Source of the DNA: CAVSLM01 sp963728895
Lineage (GTDB): Bacteria; Pseudomonadota; Gammaproteobacteria; JBBQDK01
Reading direction: 5' to 3'
Assembly: GCA_963728895.1 (NCBI GenBank)
Contig: CAVSLM010000007.1
Location: 62,001 to 126,000 of the forward strand
DNA: 64,000 nucleotides
The position numbers were made by a program, and so were the translations under genes. Under the pieces are notes generated by a model that made no database searches, was not told the DNA's origin, and saw only the letters and a program-made list of their open reading frames with translations. Positions 31,114-40,019 of this stretch are shown piece by piece. Numbering within the stretch: the stretch's first letter is position 1; each line of letters opens with the position of its first letter.

Positions 31114-33217
31114 ATGAGCGCGGACATGCTCGAGCACGCTTTGGTGTACGTGGGCCGCGGCTGGCCGGTATCCCCCTGTCGGGCGCGGGCCAAAACGCCC
31201 GCCACCGCGCATGGCGTGAAGGACGCCACCACCGACCCCGAGATCATCCGGCGCTGGTGGACCGACATGCCCACCGGCAACATCGGCATTGCGTGCGGCG
31301 GCGTATCCGGGCTGCTGGCGCTGGATATCGACCCGCCGGCCGGGAGTCGCTGAACGGTCACTCCCTGGCGCCCACCCCGACCACCATCACCGGGCGCGGG
31401 CATCACCTGCTGTACCGCCACGTGGCCACCATCCGTGGCACACACGGCGGCGTGCTGCCGGGTGTCGACACGCGCGGCAGCGGCGGCTACGTCATCGCGC
31501 CGCCGAGCGTCCATCCATCCGGGCGCATCTACTTCTGGGCACCGGGCATGTCACCCGACGACCTGCCGCTGGCCGATCCCCCGCCATGGCTGGTGGACCT
31601 GCTGCGCCAGATAGAGCGCCGGCGCGAGGCACCGGACCCGGAGGGCGACGACCCGATACTGGTCGCGCTCCGCGACCGCGGGCTGCTGAAGAGTGCCAAG
31701 GCGGGGTGCCCCGGGGTGTGGCATGTAACCTGCCCCTGGACGGCCGAGCATACCGATGGCGTCGACGACGGCGCGGCATATTTTGCACCGCATTTCGACG
31801 GGCGCGACAAGCCCGGGTTCAAGTGCCATCACGGGCACTGCGATGAGCGCACGATCCGCGACCTGCTGCGCGTCCTGCGCCACGAGGCGCCGACGCCTGA
31901 GCCGTCAACGTCCGTGCGCGAGGACGCCGATGGCACCGAGGACGGTCTTGCGTTGTCGTTCGCAGCGCGCCACGCCGAGCAGCTGCGGTACGTCGTACCG
32001 TGGGCACGGTGGCTGCAGTGGACCGGCGCGAAATGGCGAGCGGACGACACCCTACGCGCTTACGACCTGGTACGGGAGCTTTGCCGCGGCGCCGGCACGA
32101 AGAACGCGCGCAAGGCATCCGTCATAGCTGCTGTGGAGCGGCTGGCGCGCACCGACCTGCGCGTTGTCGCGACCGCCGAGCAGTGGGACGCAGACCCGTG
32201 GGTGCTCAACACGCCGTCCGGCACGGTTGAGCTGCGCACCGGCGCGCTGCGTGCGCACCGGCGGGAGGACTACTGCACCCGCAGCACGGCCGTCGGTCCC
32301 GGAGGCGAGTGTGCACGCTGGCTGCGGTTCCTCGACGAGATCACCGGCGGCGACGAGGCGCTAGCGGAGTTCCTGGCGCGGGTTGCCGGTTACGCCGTAA
32401 CGGGTAGCACCCGCGAGCATGCGCTGTTTTTCGCCTACGGCACCGGAGCAAACGGCAAGGGTGTGTTCCTCGGCACGCTTGCCGGCGTGCTGGCCGATTA
32501 CGCCGTCACCAGCAGCATGGAGACCTTCACTGAGGCCTACGGCGAGCGGCACCCGACCGACATTGCCATGCTGCGTGGCGCGCGTCTGGTGGTCGCCCAG
32601 GAAACTGAATCCGGCAGACGCTGGGCGGAGTCGCGCATCAAGCAGCTGACCGGCGGCGATCGGATCAGCGCGAGGTTCATGCGGCAAGACTTTTCGAGTT
32701 CTTGCCGCAGTTCAAGCTGCTAGTCGCCGGCAACCACAAGCCCGCCTTGCGCAACGTCGACGAGGCCATGCGCCGGCGGCTGCACCTGGTGCCATTCGCC
32801 GTGACTATCCCGGCGGACAGGCGCGACCCGGACCTGGCCGAGACGCTGCGCGAGGAATGGCCGGGCATTCTCACGTGGTGCATCGCCGGCTGCAGCGAGT
32901 ACCTGCGTGTGGGACTCTCGCCACCGCCGGCCGTGACCGCCGCGACCGAATCCTACTTCGCAGCGCAGAGCCCGTTCAACGACTGGCTGGACGAGGCATG
33001 CGAGGTCGGGCCGAACTACTGGGAGCCTCCGGGCCGACTGTTCGAGACCTGGACCCGGTTCGCCGAGGCGGCGAACGAGCCGCCGGGAACGCAGCGCGCA
33101 TTCGCAGCCCGGCTGGAGAGCGCCGGGTTCGTGAACGGCCGGTTGAGCGGCCGCGGCGGGCGCTACTGGTCCGGGCTGCGGCTGCGATTCGAGACTGCCG
33201 GCGAGCCGCAACATTGA
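31114..33217 (+). pseudogene. Primase-polymerase/D5-type helicase replication protein, two frameshifts
   Basis: The N-terminus (LEHALVYVGRGWPVSPCR, then LLALDIDPPAG) is a prim-pol domain start. After a frame break near 31350 the protein continues with GRGHHLLYRH, LPGVDTRGSGGYVIAPPSVH, the D5 N-terminal region and the SF3 helicase site FAYGTGANGKGVFLG (Walker A). A second break near 32692 leads to FEFLPQFKLLVAGNHKPAL, RRRLHLVPFAVTIP and the C-terminal wing. A full-length protein of about 700 residues would replicate the element autonomously, as in P4-like satellites. As written it yields only pieces; a 680-residue frame contains most of the core but lacks both ends. Confidence 0.85.
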
Positions 33218-33336
33218 TAGGCCGTGTCGCATCGTGTCGGGTTACAGATTATCACCGTTCACGCGCGCGCGCGTGAACGCCCATAACGGGAGACCCGACA
33301 TGATGCGACATGCCCACCACCTGGAGACCCTGACCC

Positions 33337-33716
33337 ATGCTGCACATCTACTGCGCCGGCGAGCTGATCCGCGATCCCGAGCAGCGCACAGCCAAGACCG
33401 GCATTTCCTACACCACGGCGCTGGTGCGCTGCTCCGATGCGCTGATGTCCGTCACGTGTTTTGACGCCGCGCTTGCGGCGCAATTGCTCGCGCTACGCAA
33501 GGGCGATCCGGTTTCGGTTCCGGCCGGCTGCAGGCCAGCGCCTACGCCGCCAAGGACGGCGAACCGCGCTGTGGGCTGGCGGTTACCGTCTCCAGGTTGA
33601 TGGCGGCTCCCGCGCGCTCCAGCGAGGCACGACGCCGGTCGAGGCCTGCCCAGTCCCGCGAGAGCGAGGCCGCGCCTGCAGCTGCGGGAGGGTTCGATGA
33701 CGCACTCCCGTTCTGA
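33337..33716 (+). pseudogene. SSB-like single-strand DNA-binding protein, frameshifted
   Basis: From ATG 33337, an OB-fold opening MLHIYCAGELIRDPEQRTAK and ALVRCSDALMSVTCF runs to VSVPAGC, where a one-base shift near 33520-33535 moves the family sequence (GRLQASAYAAKDGEPRCGLA) to another frame. That frame ends GGFDDALPF-stop. An acidic tail ending D-x-L-P-F type is the conserved SSB C-terminal tip that binds replication partners, which strongly supports the identification. It follows the replication gene by 120 bp. Confidence 0.75.
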
Positions 33717-33717
33717 C

Positions 33718-33885
33718 GTGACCGACACCGCACACCTGGCCGAGACCAAACCGTGCGCGTTCTGCATGGATTGCCAAGGCGACGACGTATCCGCTATCGC
33801 CGCCTGCTCTACGGTCACGTGCCGAGTGCACCCGCATCGTTACCGCCGGGTACGTCACTCCGGGCTATGCGACGCCTGCGTGTGA
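33718..33885 (+). CDS. Small Cys-rich phage protein (putative zinc binding)
   Basis: GTG 33718 overlaps the region just past the SSB stop and gives 55 residues: CAFCMDCQGDDV, then AACSTVTCRVHPHRYR and a final LCDACV. The C-x-x-C / C-x-x-x-x-C-x-x-H-P-x-R-Y spacing recalls the widespread small phage proteins of the form CLDCxG...C..xxCPLWPYR. No function is established. The first 70 bp are repeated in inverted orientation at 37550-37619, where the copy is frameshifted. A slightly longer version from ATG 33697 is possible. Confidence 0.5.
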   Translation: MTDTAHLAETKPCAFCMDCQGDDVSAIAACSTVTCRVHPHRYRRVRHSGLCDACV

Positions 33886-33955
33886 TGCCGGCGAAGCAAA
33901 TTCGGCCTAGCACAAAAAAGACCCACGGCCTCGGCCGCAAAGACCATCGCCTTGC

Positions 33956-34855
33956 GTGAAGCGATACTCGCCGCGTTTGCGGCACCGACAAGCCGGTGAC
34001 GTGCGGCAGATGTTCTATTTGGTCAGCGTGCGCGGTGCCGTACCGAAGACCGAGAAGCGAAGGATACCGTCCCGTGCAACGCCAGTTCGTGGAGATGCGC
34101 CTGCAGGGCCTGATCCCGTACCGCTGGCTCGCCGATAACACGAGGTGGATGCGCAAACCGCGACCTACGACGGCTTGAATCAATTCCTGGCGTTCGCTGC
34201 GGATCAGTACCGGCAAAACGTCTGGGCACGCGCGAAACGTACGTCGAATCTGGATCGAAAAAGACGCACTCGCAGGCGTAGTGCTGCCGGTCACCGCGCG
34301 ATATGACATGCCGCTCATGGTTGCCCGCGGCTATAGCTCAGAGTCCTTCGCGTACGAAGCAGCCGCGAATATTCGCGAGATCGGGAAACCGCGCATCGTG
34401 TACTACCTCGGCGACTTAGACCCGTCGGGCTGGGACATGTCGCGCGGGTTTGGAAACCAAGCTTCGCGAATTCGGCGCCGACATCCATTTCAAGCGCCTG
34501 GCGGTGAACCCGCAGCAGATTCGCGAATGGGATTTGCCGTCCCGTCCGTCCAAGCCCACGGACACCCGATGCAAGGTTTCTTTCAGCAGTTCAGCATCGG
34601 GACCGAATCGGTGGAGCTCGACACCGTGCAGCCTGACATGTTGCGTACGCTGGTGCGCGATGCCATCGAGCAACCCCTGTCGCGAGGCTGCTCAACGCCA
34701 TCGAGCGGGAAGAAGCACTCGCACGCGAGGTACTCAGCGAAATTTCGCAGCAACTGGGATGGCACCGTGCATCAGCAGCACGGAGAATTCTGGATACCAC
34801 GAAACCTTCCAGCCTCGGCGACATCATCACCATCGACGGCCACGTTACAGCGTAA
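33956..34855 (+). pseudogene. TOPRIM/topoisomerase VI-like phage protein, multiply frameshifted
   Basis: Fragments in several frames read RQMFYLVSVRGAVPKTE, YRPVQRQFVEMRLQGLIPYR, WLADNTRWMRKP, PVTARYDMPLMVARGYSSES, IVYYLGDLDPSGWDMSR and LREFGADIHFKRLAVNPQQI, ending SLGDIITIDGHVTA. The G-D-x-D-P-S-G signature and the 'knowledge of Arg-Gly-Tyr' segment match phage proteins that carry a TOPRIM-like fold related to Topo VI A/Spo11. At least four frame breaks are present. It is a remnant; the activity is inferred from the family only. Confidence 0.65.
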
Positions 34856-35158
34856 CCGCGAACGACGACCCGGCGACCATCGCCTTGCGTCGGCGCGCGG
34901 CAGGAGGTGCGCATGGGCCGGCGCGCGGTCGCCGAGGCGCAGCGCCGGCGGGTCGAGCGTGGATAGGTGTGTATGCGGGTGTGTATGCGCCTGGGCATGT
35001 GCGGCGCATGCGGATGTGTATGTGGTGCGCATGTGTTGCGCGCAAGTCGTTGAATGGGCAAGGGTAAGGGAATATGGGGGTCAATCCCTGGGGCCACCCG
35101 CTTCGGAACCGGTGGCGCACTGCAATTTCGCTAAACGTGGACATTTTCAGGAGGTTGC
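34856..35158. other. Spacer with a GTATGCG-rich low-complexity tract
   Basis: No gene is supported. Between about 34968 and 35045 the sequence is built from alternating GTGTATGCG, TGCGCCTGG and GTGCGCATG words, a low-complexity purine-pyrimidine tract that could adopt Z-DNA or be a slipped-repeat remnant. The end of the gap holds the AGGAGGT ribosome-binding site of the next gene. Confidence 0.4.
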
Positions 35159-35497
35159 GTGCTGACCCGTGACGACATTGACCTGCTCACCGCCATCGCC
35201 GAGCGCTTCCACGATTGCGCGCCATGCCTGTATGACGTGCTGCTCGCCGCCATGCGCCGAGAGCCGCAGATCGAGCCGCCGGACCTGCACGGCGAGGCGC
35301 TGGCCGACGCGCTGCAGGAGGCGCTCGCGGTGGGCGAGGCGCTGGCGATCCATGGACGCATGGCGGTTGCGCTGGTCCTGACCGACGTCCTGCGAGCACT
35401 GCAGGCGTTGGCCGAGGCGCAGCACGATCAGATCGCGCTCGATTTCATCGCGCGGGTGCGTGCGGCGCACGAGCAGCCCAGTGGTACGCAGCATTGA
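35159..35497 (+). CDS. Hypothetical 112-residue protein of the element
   Basis: GTG 35159 is preceded by a perfect AGGAGGT box at 35149-35155, the best ribosome-binding site in the element. The protein is acidic and almost all helical (LTAIAERFHDCAPCLYDVLL, DLHGEALADALQEALAVGEA, ALIADVLRALQALAEAQ-type segments), with two Cys near residue 20. No family is recognised. It is uninterrupted and sits just before the capsid remnant, so a small regulatory or assembly helper is possible, but nothing in the sequence proves it. Confidence 0.55.
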   Translation: MLTRDDIDLLTAIAERFHDCAPCLYDVLLAAMRREPQIEPPDLHGEALADALQEALAVGEALAIHGRMAVALVLTDVLRALQALAEAQHDQIALDFIARVRAAHEQPSGTQH

Positions 35498-35761
35498 CGA
35501 CGCGCCGGGGGCTGTGAAAATATACAGTTGTCGCATCCCTGGAGAGCCCACGGCGCCAGGGCGCTGCGACCAGAAACCGGCCCGAGTCCACGACGAGGCG
35601 CGTTTCACCGACCTACCTGATTCTGATTCGGGGGCGGTGGCGTGCCTTTTTTGTTGCCACCGCTCCCTTGCATAGGAGCCTGCCGTGGACCGCAATGAAT
35701 TGCATTACCGAAAGACCTTCTCCCCATAGGCGCACCGCCGCCGAACTGTGTCCCCACCTCG

Positions 35762-37093
35762 ATGACCTGGAGCGACCTGCACGCGGGCCGCAAGGCGCTG
35801 CGCAAGGGTCTCGGCGACTTATCGCCGCCGTCGAACAATCCGGCCGCGGCGAGCTGGACGAATAGCAGAGGCCGCGTACAACGTCGCGACGCAGATGGTC
35901 GAGGGACTCTCCAGCGAGATCGACCGCCGGCATGCCCGGCGATCACGCTCCTGCAGTCGGTGGTCGCCCGCCTCCGGCGGCCCGCCGGGCGACATCGGCG
36001 CGGGCAGCAGGAGATCGTTCGCGCCGCCGCCGCCCCAGTCCGCAGTCTGCCGCGCATTCGCCGGCCGCGAGGGCCATGCCGCGGCCTACCGCTCCGGGCA
36101 GTGGATCCGCGCACAGCTGCTTGGTGATGCCGCTGCGGGGCAGTGGTGCCGCGATCATGGCTTGCGGATCGAGGCGGCACTGTCCGAGGGAAACAACGCC
36201 AAGGGCGGCCACCTTGGTGCCCACCGAGTTGTCCACCGCGATCATCGAGCTGATGGAGCGGTTCGGCGTTTTCCGTTCCAACTGCGATGTCATGCCGATG
36301 TCGAGCGATACGCTGGACGTTCCGCGGCGCGTCGGTGGGCTCGAGGCCTACTTCATGAGCAAGGGCAGGAGGGCACTGAGAGCGACGCATTATGGGACAA
36401 CGTCGACTTGACGGCCCGGAAAATCATGACGCTCACGCGCATCAGCAGCGAGTTGGACGAGGACGCCATCATCAACGTTGCGGAGCGCATGGCGCGCGAA
36501 ATCGCCTTGGCGTTCGCCGAAAAAGAGGATCGCTGCGGTTTCCTGGGCGATGGCACTTCCCCTTACGGTGGCATTGTTGGCGTCTGCTCGAGATTCGAAA
36601 ACGAGACGCTCGCCGGCGCGGTCGATGCGGTGACGGCCAATGCGGACACGTTCGCCAGCTCGCCGCTCTCGATCTGCAGACCCTCGCCGCCAAGCTGCCG
36701 CTCTACGCGCTGATGAATGCCAAGTGGTATTGCTCGACCGTCGGCTGGTCGCTCGTGTTCGAGCGCCTGCTTGCCGCCGCCGGCGGCAACACCGTTGACA
36801 CTCTGACCGGGCGCGTAACCCGTTCGTTCCTGGGTTACCCGGTTGTGCTCTCGCAGGTACTACCGACGAGCACCGGATCGCTCGACAACAAGGTGATGCT
36901 GCTGTTCGGTGACCTGAGCCTGGCGGCAACGCTCGGCGACCGTCGGCAAATCCGGCTGCTCAAATCCGAGCACCGGTATTTCGAGCTCGATCAGGTTGGC
37001 ATCCGTGGCACGGAAAGGTTCGACATCAACGTGCACGACATCGGTGACGCGAGCACCGCCGGTCCGCTGGTGGCGCTGATCGGCAAGTCGTAA
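35762..37093 (+). pseudogene. HK97-type major capsid protein, frameshifted
   Basis: ATG 35762 opens MTWSDLHAGRKALRKGLGDL, a helical delta-domain-like N-terminus. After several frame breaks the capsid core appears: VPTELSTAIIELMERFGVFR, VMPMSSDTLDVPRRVGG, TARKIMTLTRISSELDEDAI, AFAEKEDRCGFLGDGTSPYG, then, after another break near 36660, LNAKWY-type MNAKWYCSTVGWSLVFERL and LGYPVVLSQVLP to a stop at 37093. These are the N-arm, E-loop and A-domain landmarks of HK97-fold capsids. At least three breaks make it non-functional. No portal, terminase or protease gene is next to it. Confidence 0.8.
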
Positions 37094-37157
37094 TCGCGGT
37101 ACCTCGACGGGCAACCGAGCGCTCGCGGGCGGACATGGACGCCGCCGCGGCAAGCTT

Positions 37158-37615
37158 CTACCCCAGGGGTGCGTCGCCCATCCAGTTTCTAGACCCACGG
37201 TGCCCGGGACCGTGCGCCCAGGCAGATTTTTGTGCCTTGATGTTGCTCTTCGAATCTGACCCAGAGCATTGCACCTGCGCCCGCCAGGCGTGGCGGGAGT
37301 CGGGGGCATTGGCGAATTTAGGATTCAATCCTATTTTCGCCAGCCAGTCTGCAATGGTCTTGCGCGGAATCCCGATCTCTTCCGCAATCGCTTCCTGCGT
37401 CCAGCAGTTCAACCAAAGGTCCCAAGCCTGATCCTGCTGTGCCTGCTTCTGTCGCGCCGCGCGCCGTTTTGTTCTTCCCAGTGCTGGGACGAGCATTATT
37501 CGGGGGAGCGGGAACCGGCCGCGGCGGTTTTCCCAGTGCCGGGAAGTACGTCGTCGCCTTGGCAATCCATGCAGAACGCGCACGGTTTGGTCTCGCCCAC
37601 CGTGCGCGGTGTCGG
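37158..37615 (-). pseudogene. Remnant of a ParB/methylase-type phage protein with a helix-turn-helix
   Basis: Behind a frameshifted copy of the Cys-rich gene start (GTGACCGACACC at 37619), the frame contains AWDLWLNCWTQEAIAEEIGI followed by PRKTIADWLAKIG, a clear HTH of the kind found in phage ParB-like/DNA-methylase proteins. The sequence before and after does not match any family over a useful length, and downstream residues (AQVQCSGSDSKSN) look out of frame. It appears to be an internal scrap. Confidence 0.45.
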
Positions 37616-37619
37616 TCAC
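37552..37619 (-). repeat. Inverted copy of the 33718-33785 segment
   Basis: About 65 bp (GTGACCGACACCGC at 37619 down through the segment encoding CMDCQGDDV to 37552) match 33718-33785 with only a few differences but in the opposite orientation. The two copies flank the 3.8-kb region that holds the TOPRIM-like and capsid remnants. Recombination between them would invert that block. Confidence 0.8.
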
Positions 37620-37780
37620 GAGCGCTTACCCTGCGGCGGTAGTGCCTGCGGCCCGATCCCTCGCAGCAGATCCCGCGCCTGGCGCCGGTCGATGCCGCAG
37701 CGGCGTGCGATGGCCTCGGCGCCATGTCCCCGGCGGGCCATGCGCTCGGCCTGCGCCTGGACTACTGGCTTGCGCTTCAT
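37616..37780 (-). CDS. Small helix-turn-helix protein of the element
   Basis: This 54-residue frame starts MKRKPVVQAQAERMARRGHG and contains AEAIARRCGIDRRQARDLLR, an HTH with the second helix GIDRRQARDLL. A GGAGG box lies 5 nt upstream of ATG 37780, and the TGA overlaps the GTG of the next (broken) frame as GTGA, so the arrangement looks like an authentic pair. It is intact. It is probably a DNA-binding regulator of the element, or a fragment of a larger HTH protein; length and the clean ribosome-binding site favour the former. Confidence 0.55.
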   Translation of the reverse strand: MKRKPVVQAQAERMARRGHGAEAIARRCGIDRRQARDLLRGIGPQALPPQGKRS

Positions 37781-37948
37781 CGGACCTCCCGGCTACCTGG
37801 ACCTACATGGGTGAACCACTGTGACCAGCCATGACCACGCCATGACCGGGGCGCCTGGTCATAGGTGGTCACGGTGGACGAGCAATGTAGGCTCAACTGA
37901 GGTCGCGGGAATTGGAGAAGGCGCCTGGTCAAGGGGGACAGTTCAACG

Positions 37949-37980
37949 TCAGGCTCTTCCCACTTTCGGGAAGAGCCTGA
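37949..37980. repeat. Perfect 13-bp hairpin (TCAGGCTCTTCCC / GGGAAGAGCCTGA)
   Basis: Both arms are perfect complements with a 6-nt loop (ACTTTC). There is no U tract in either direction, which argues against a classical terminator. It is the strongest hairpin in the right part of the element and lies about 560 bp from the tRNA-Glu gene. Possible roles are a regulator-binding site, a packaging or origin structure, or a small structured RNA. Confidence 0.6.
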
Positions 37981-38038
37981 AAACCGCCGCCCTCAAAGCC
38001 GCGGCGCGGTGGGTGGCTCGGTCGCCGTAGCGGACCCG

Positions 38039-38260
38039 CTAAAGGTTATGCAGCTCGTCCGATACGGTTCTCTGCTGCACCCTCAACCACCCCGCGATCT
38101 GCTCCTGCGTCGGTCCGGTGCCGTCGCCGTAGAGCTCTTTCGCGAGCGCGCTACAATACCCGGCGTCACCACACCCGGGAGGCGAGGGCAAGACCCAGCA
38201 GGCCGTTGCCTTAGATCTGGGCTGGAGCCGGGAGAAGGTCAAGGTCTGCGCGACGCTCCA
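38039..38260 (-). pseudogene. Second helix-turn-helix remnant
   Basis: The minus-strand frame contains ALAKELYGDGTGPTQEQIAG and WLRVQQRTVSDELHNL, a recognisable HTH (QEQIAGWLRVQQRTVSDEL) like that of the remnant at 37.3-37.5 kb. Upstream, the frame (SRLQPRSKATACWVLPS) makes no sense, and a second frame there reads GLGSFPSRV-like noise. Two similar broken HTH genes in one element end suggest duplication or two successive integrations. Confidence 0.4.
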
Positions 38261-38538
38261 GAAGATTGACTCAAAAGCCTGGGAACTGATTGGTACGACT
38301 GTTAGGGATTCCGCTCTCGGTACGAGATGAGAGCGACGTACCAAGCTCTGGTACGCCCGTACCATTCCGCCGGGAACCTTCTTCGCGTCCTCCCGCCGCT
38401 CCAGCCCGAGCAACAGCACGAGCTGTGCCGCTGTAGGCGTTACCGCATAACCGGCGCCGGCGGTTCAGGCGGACCGGTACGAGATTCTTACGAAAATCTA
38501 ACGAAGTTCTGGAGCCGCAACGTAAGCGCTTGTTTTTC

Positions 38539-38614
38539 TGGCGCTCCCTAGGGGACTCGAACCCCTGTTCCCGCCGTGAGAGGGCGATGTCCTGGACCAC
38601 TAGACGAAGGGAGC
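38539..38614 (-). tRNA. tRNA-Glu (anticodon CTC)
   Basis: A complete 76-nt cloverleaf with encoded CCA. Acceptor GCTCCCT pairs with AGGGAGC, the anticodon arm is TCGCC-CTCTCAC-GGCGG with anticodon CTC, and the T arm carries GGTTCGAGTCC. The D arm contains TCTAGTGGTCCAGGA as in Glu tRNAs. It reads GAG codons. It forms the right boundary of the integrative element (the 3' end faces the element), while a tRNA-Glu 3' fragment marks the left boundary at 28.5 kb. A T-run follows the CCA. Confidence 0.96.
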
Positions 38615-38665
38615 TGGTCGGTTTCGGGGGCGCCGGTGAACTGCAAAGCGCTCCGAGGGGATGGT

Positions 38666-38693
38666 ATTATACGCGTACACTCGACCGGCTCAA
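38666..38693 (-). promoter_or_regulatory. Promoter of the tRNA-Glu gene
   Basis: On the minus strand TTGAGC (38693-38688) and a consensus TATAAT (38671-38666) are separated by 16 nt. The -10 box lies 51 nt upstream of the mature tRNA 5' end, leaving room for a leader removed by RNase P. The same bases overlap the ATG at 38661 that would lengthen pcnB, which argues that pcnB starts further downstream. Confidence 0.65.
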
Positions 38694-38708
38694 GCAACCT
38701 CGCCGGAA

Positions 38709-40019
38709 ATGCTTGCCAGCGCAGGTAAAATCATCGTCAGTCCAACCGTCATTCCGAGATCGGAACACTCCATCTCGCGGGGCAACATCGGCGAGTACGC
38801 CTTGAAGGTGTTGTACCGCCTGAAGGGCGCGGGGTTCCAGGCGTACCTGGTCGGCGGCGGGGTGCGTGATCTGCTGCTCGGGCGCGAGCCCAAGGACTTC
38901 GACGTCGTCACGGACGCGCATCCGGAGCAGGTACGCGGGCTGTTCCGCAACTGCCGGCTGATCGGCCGGCGCTTTCGCCTTGCCCACGTGCACTTCGGCC
39001 GCGACATCGTCGAGGTGGCGACCTTTCGCGCGCTGCACGACCCCGAGACCGACGCCGAGAGCCGCGCCGAGAACGGGCGCATCCTGAGCGACAACGTGTA
39101 TGGCTCCATCGAGGAAGATGCCTGGCGGCGCGACTTCTCGGTGAACGCCCTGTATTACAACATCGAGGACTTCTCGGTGGTGGATTACGTGGGCGGCGTA
39201 CCGGACCTGCGCAACGGGCTGTTGCGGCTGGTGGGCGACAATCCCGTCGAACGTTACCGCGAGGATCCGGTGCGCATGCTGCGTGCCGTGCGCTTCGCGG
39301 GCAAGCTGGGGTTTCGCATCCAGGCCGACTCCGAAGCTCCCATTTTCGAGCTGGGTGGCCTGCTGGAAGACATACCGCCCTCACGGCTGTTCGAGGAGGT
39401 GCTGAAGCTCTTCATGTCCGGATACGCCGTTCAATGCTTCGAGCTGCTGCGCCACTACCGGCTGTTCGAGCACCTGTTCCCGCAGACCGAGGCGAGTCTC
39501 GCGCACGAGCAGGAAGGCTTTCCGCTGACCATGCTGAGCCGGGCGCTGGAGAACACCGACGCGCGGGTTGCCGAGGGCAAACCGGTGACCCCCGCCTTTC
39601 TGTTCGCCGCACTGCTGTGGGAGCCGGTACGGCTCGCCCTGGAGGAGCGCCAGGGCGCAGGCGCGACTCCGCTCGATGCGCTGCAGGAAGCGAGCGATGG
39701 CGTGCTGGCGCGCCAGCTACGCAGTATCCTGATCCCCAAACGATTTACGCTGCCGATGCGCGAGATCTGGTCGATGCAGCCGCGCTTCGAGCAGCGTACC
39801 GGCAAGCGCCCCGCCCGCCTTCTGGGTCACCCGCGCTTTCGCGCCGGCTACGACTTCCTGGTGCTGCGTGCCGCGGCCGGCGAGGCGCCCGCGGAGCTCG
39901 CACAGTGGTGGACGCAATATCAGGAAGCCGGCGACATGCCGCCGCCGACGGCTCGCGCACCGGCCACCCGCCCGCGCCGCCGCAGGCGCCGGCGCGCTCC
40001 CCCCGTCGCCTCCCAATGA
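38709..40019 (+). CDS. pcnB: Poly(A) polymerase I
   Basis: The 436-residue protein adds poly(A) tails to RNA 3' ends, marking them for decay. The class II nucleotidyltransferase head reads AYLVGGGVRDLLLGREPKDF with the D-x-D pair (DFDVV). The RRFRLAHVHFG, EDAWRRDFSVNALYYN and RYREDPVRMLRAVRFAGKLG segments and a basic C-terminal tail (RPRRRRRRR) typical of PcnB follow. I chose ATG 38709 over 38661 because the latter overlaps the tRNA promoter and lies far upstream of the conserved VIPRSEHSISR opening. Its stop overlaps folK by ATGA, starting a run of coupled genes into dNK. Confidence 0.94.
   Translation: MLASAGKIIVSPTVIPRSEHSISRGNIGEYALKVLYRLKGAGFQAYLVGGGVRDLLLGREPKDFDVVTDAHPEQVRGLFRNCRLIGRRFRLAHVHFGRDIVEVATFRALHDPETDAESRAENGRILSDNVYGSIEEDAWRRDFSVNALYYNIEDFSVVDYVGGVPDLRNGLLRLVGDNPVERYREDPVRMLRAVRFAGKLGFRIQADSEAPIFELGGLLEDIPPSRLFEEVLKLFMSGYAVQCFELLRHYRLFEHLFPQTEASLAHEQEGFPLTMLSRALENTDARVAEGKPVTPAFLFAALLWEPVRLALEERQGAGATPLDALQEASDGVLARQLRSILIPKRFTLPMREIWSMQPRFEQRTGKRPARLLGHPRFRAGYDFLVLRAAAGEAPAELAQWWTQYQEAGDMPPPTARAPATRPRRRRRRRAPPVASQ

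Larger units (their letters stand above)
37781..38538. other. Right end of the integrative element, mostly non-coding
   Basis: Apart from the hairpin at 37949 and an HTH remnant at 38.04-38.26 kb, I see no gene in this 760-bp stretch. Two direct copies of GCGCCTGGTCA occur at 37848 and 37921. The tRNA-Glu gene follows immediately. Confidence 0.5.

Noticed and set aside
38661..38708. Longer pcnB start at ATG 38661
   Set aside because: It overlaps the consensus -10 of the divergent tRNA-Glu promoter, and the added residues are not conserved in PcnB.
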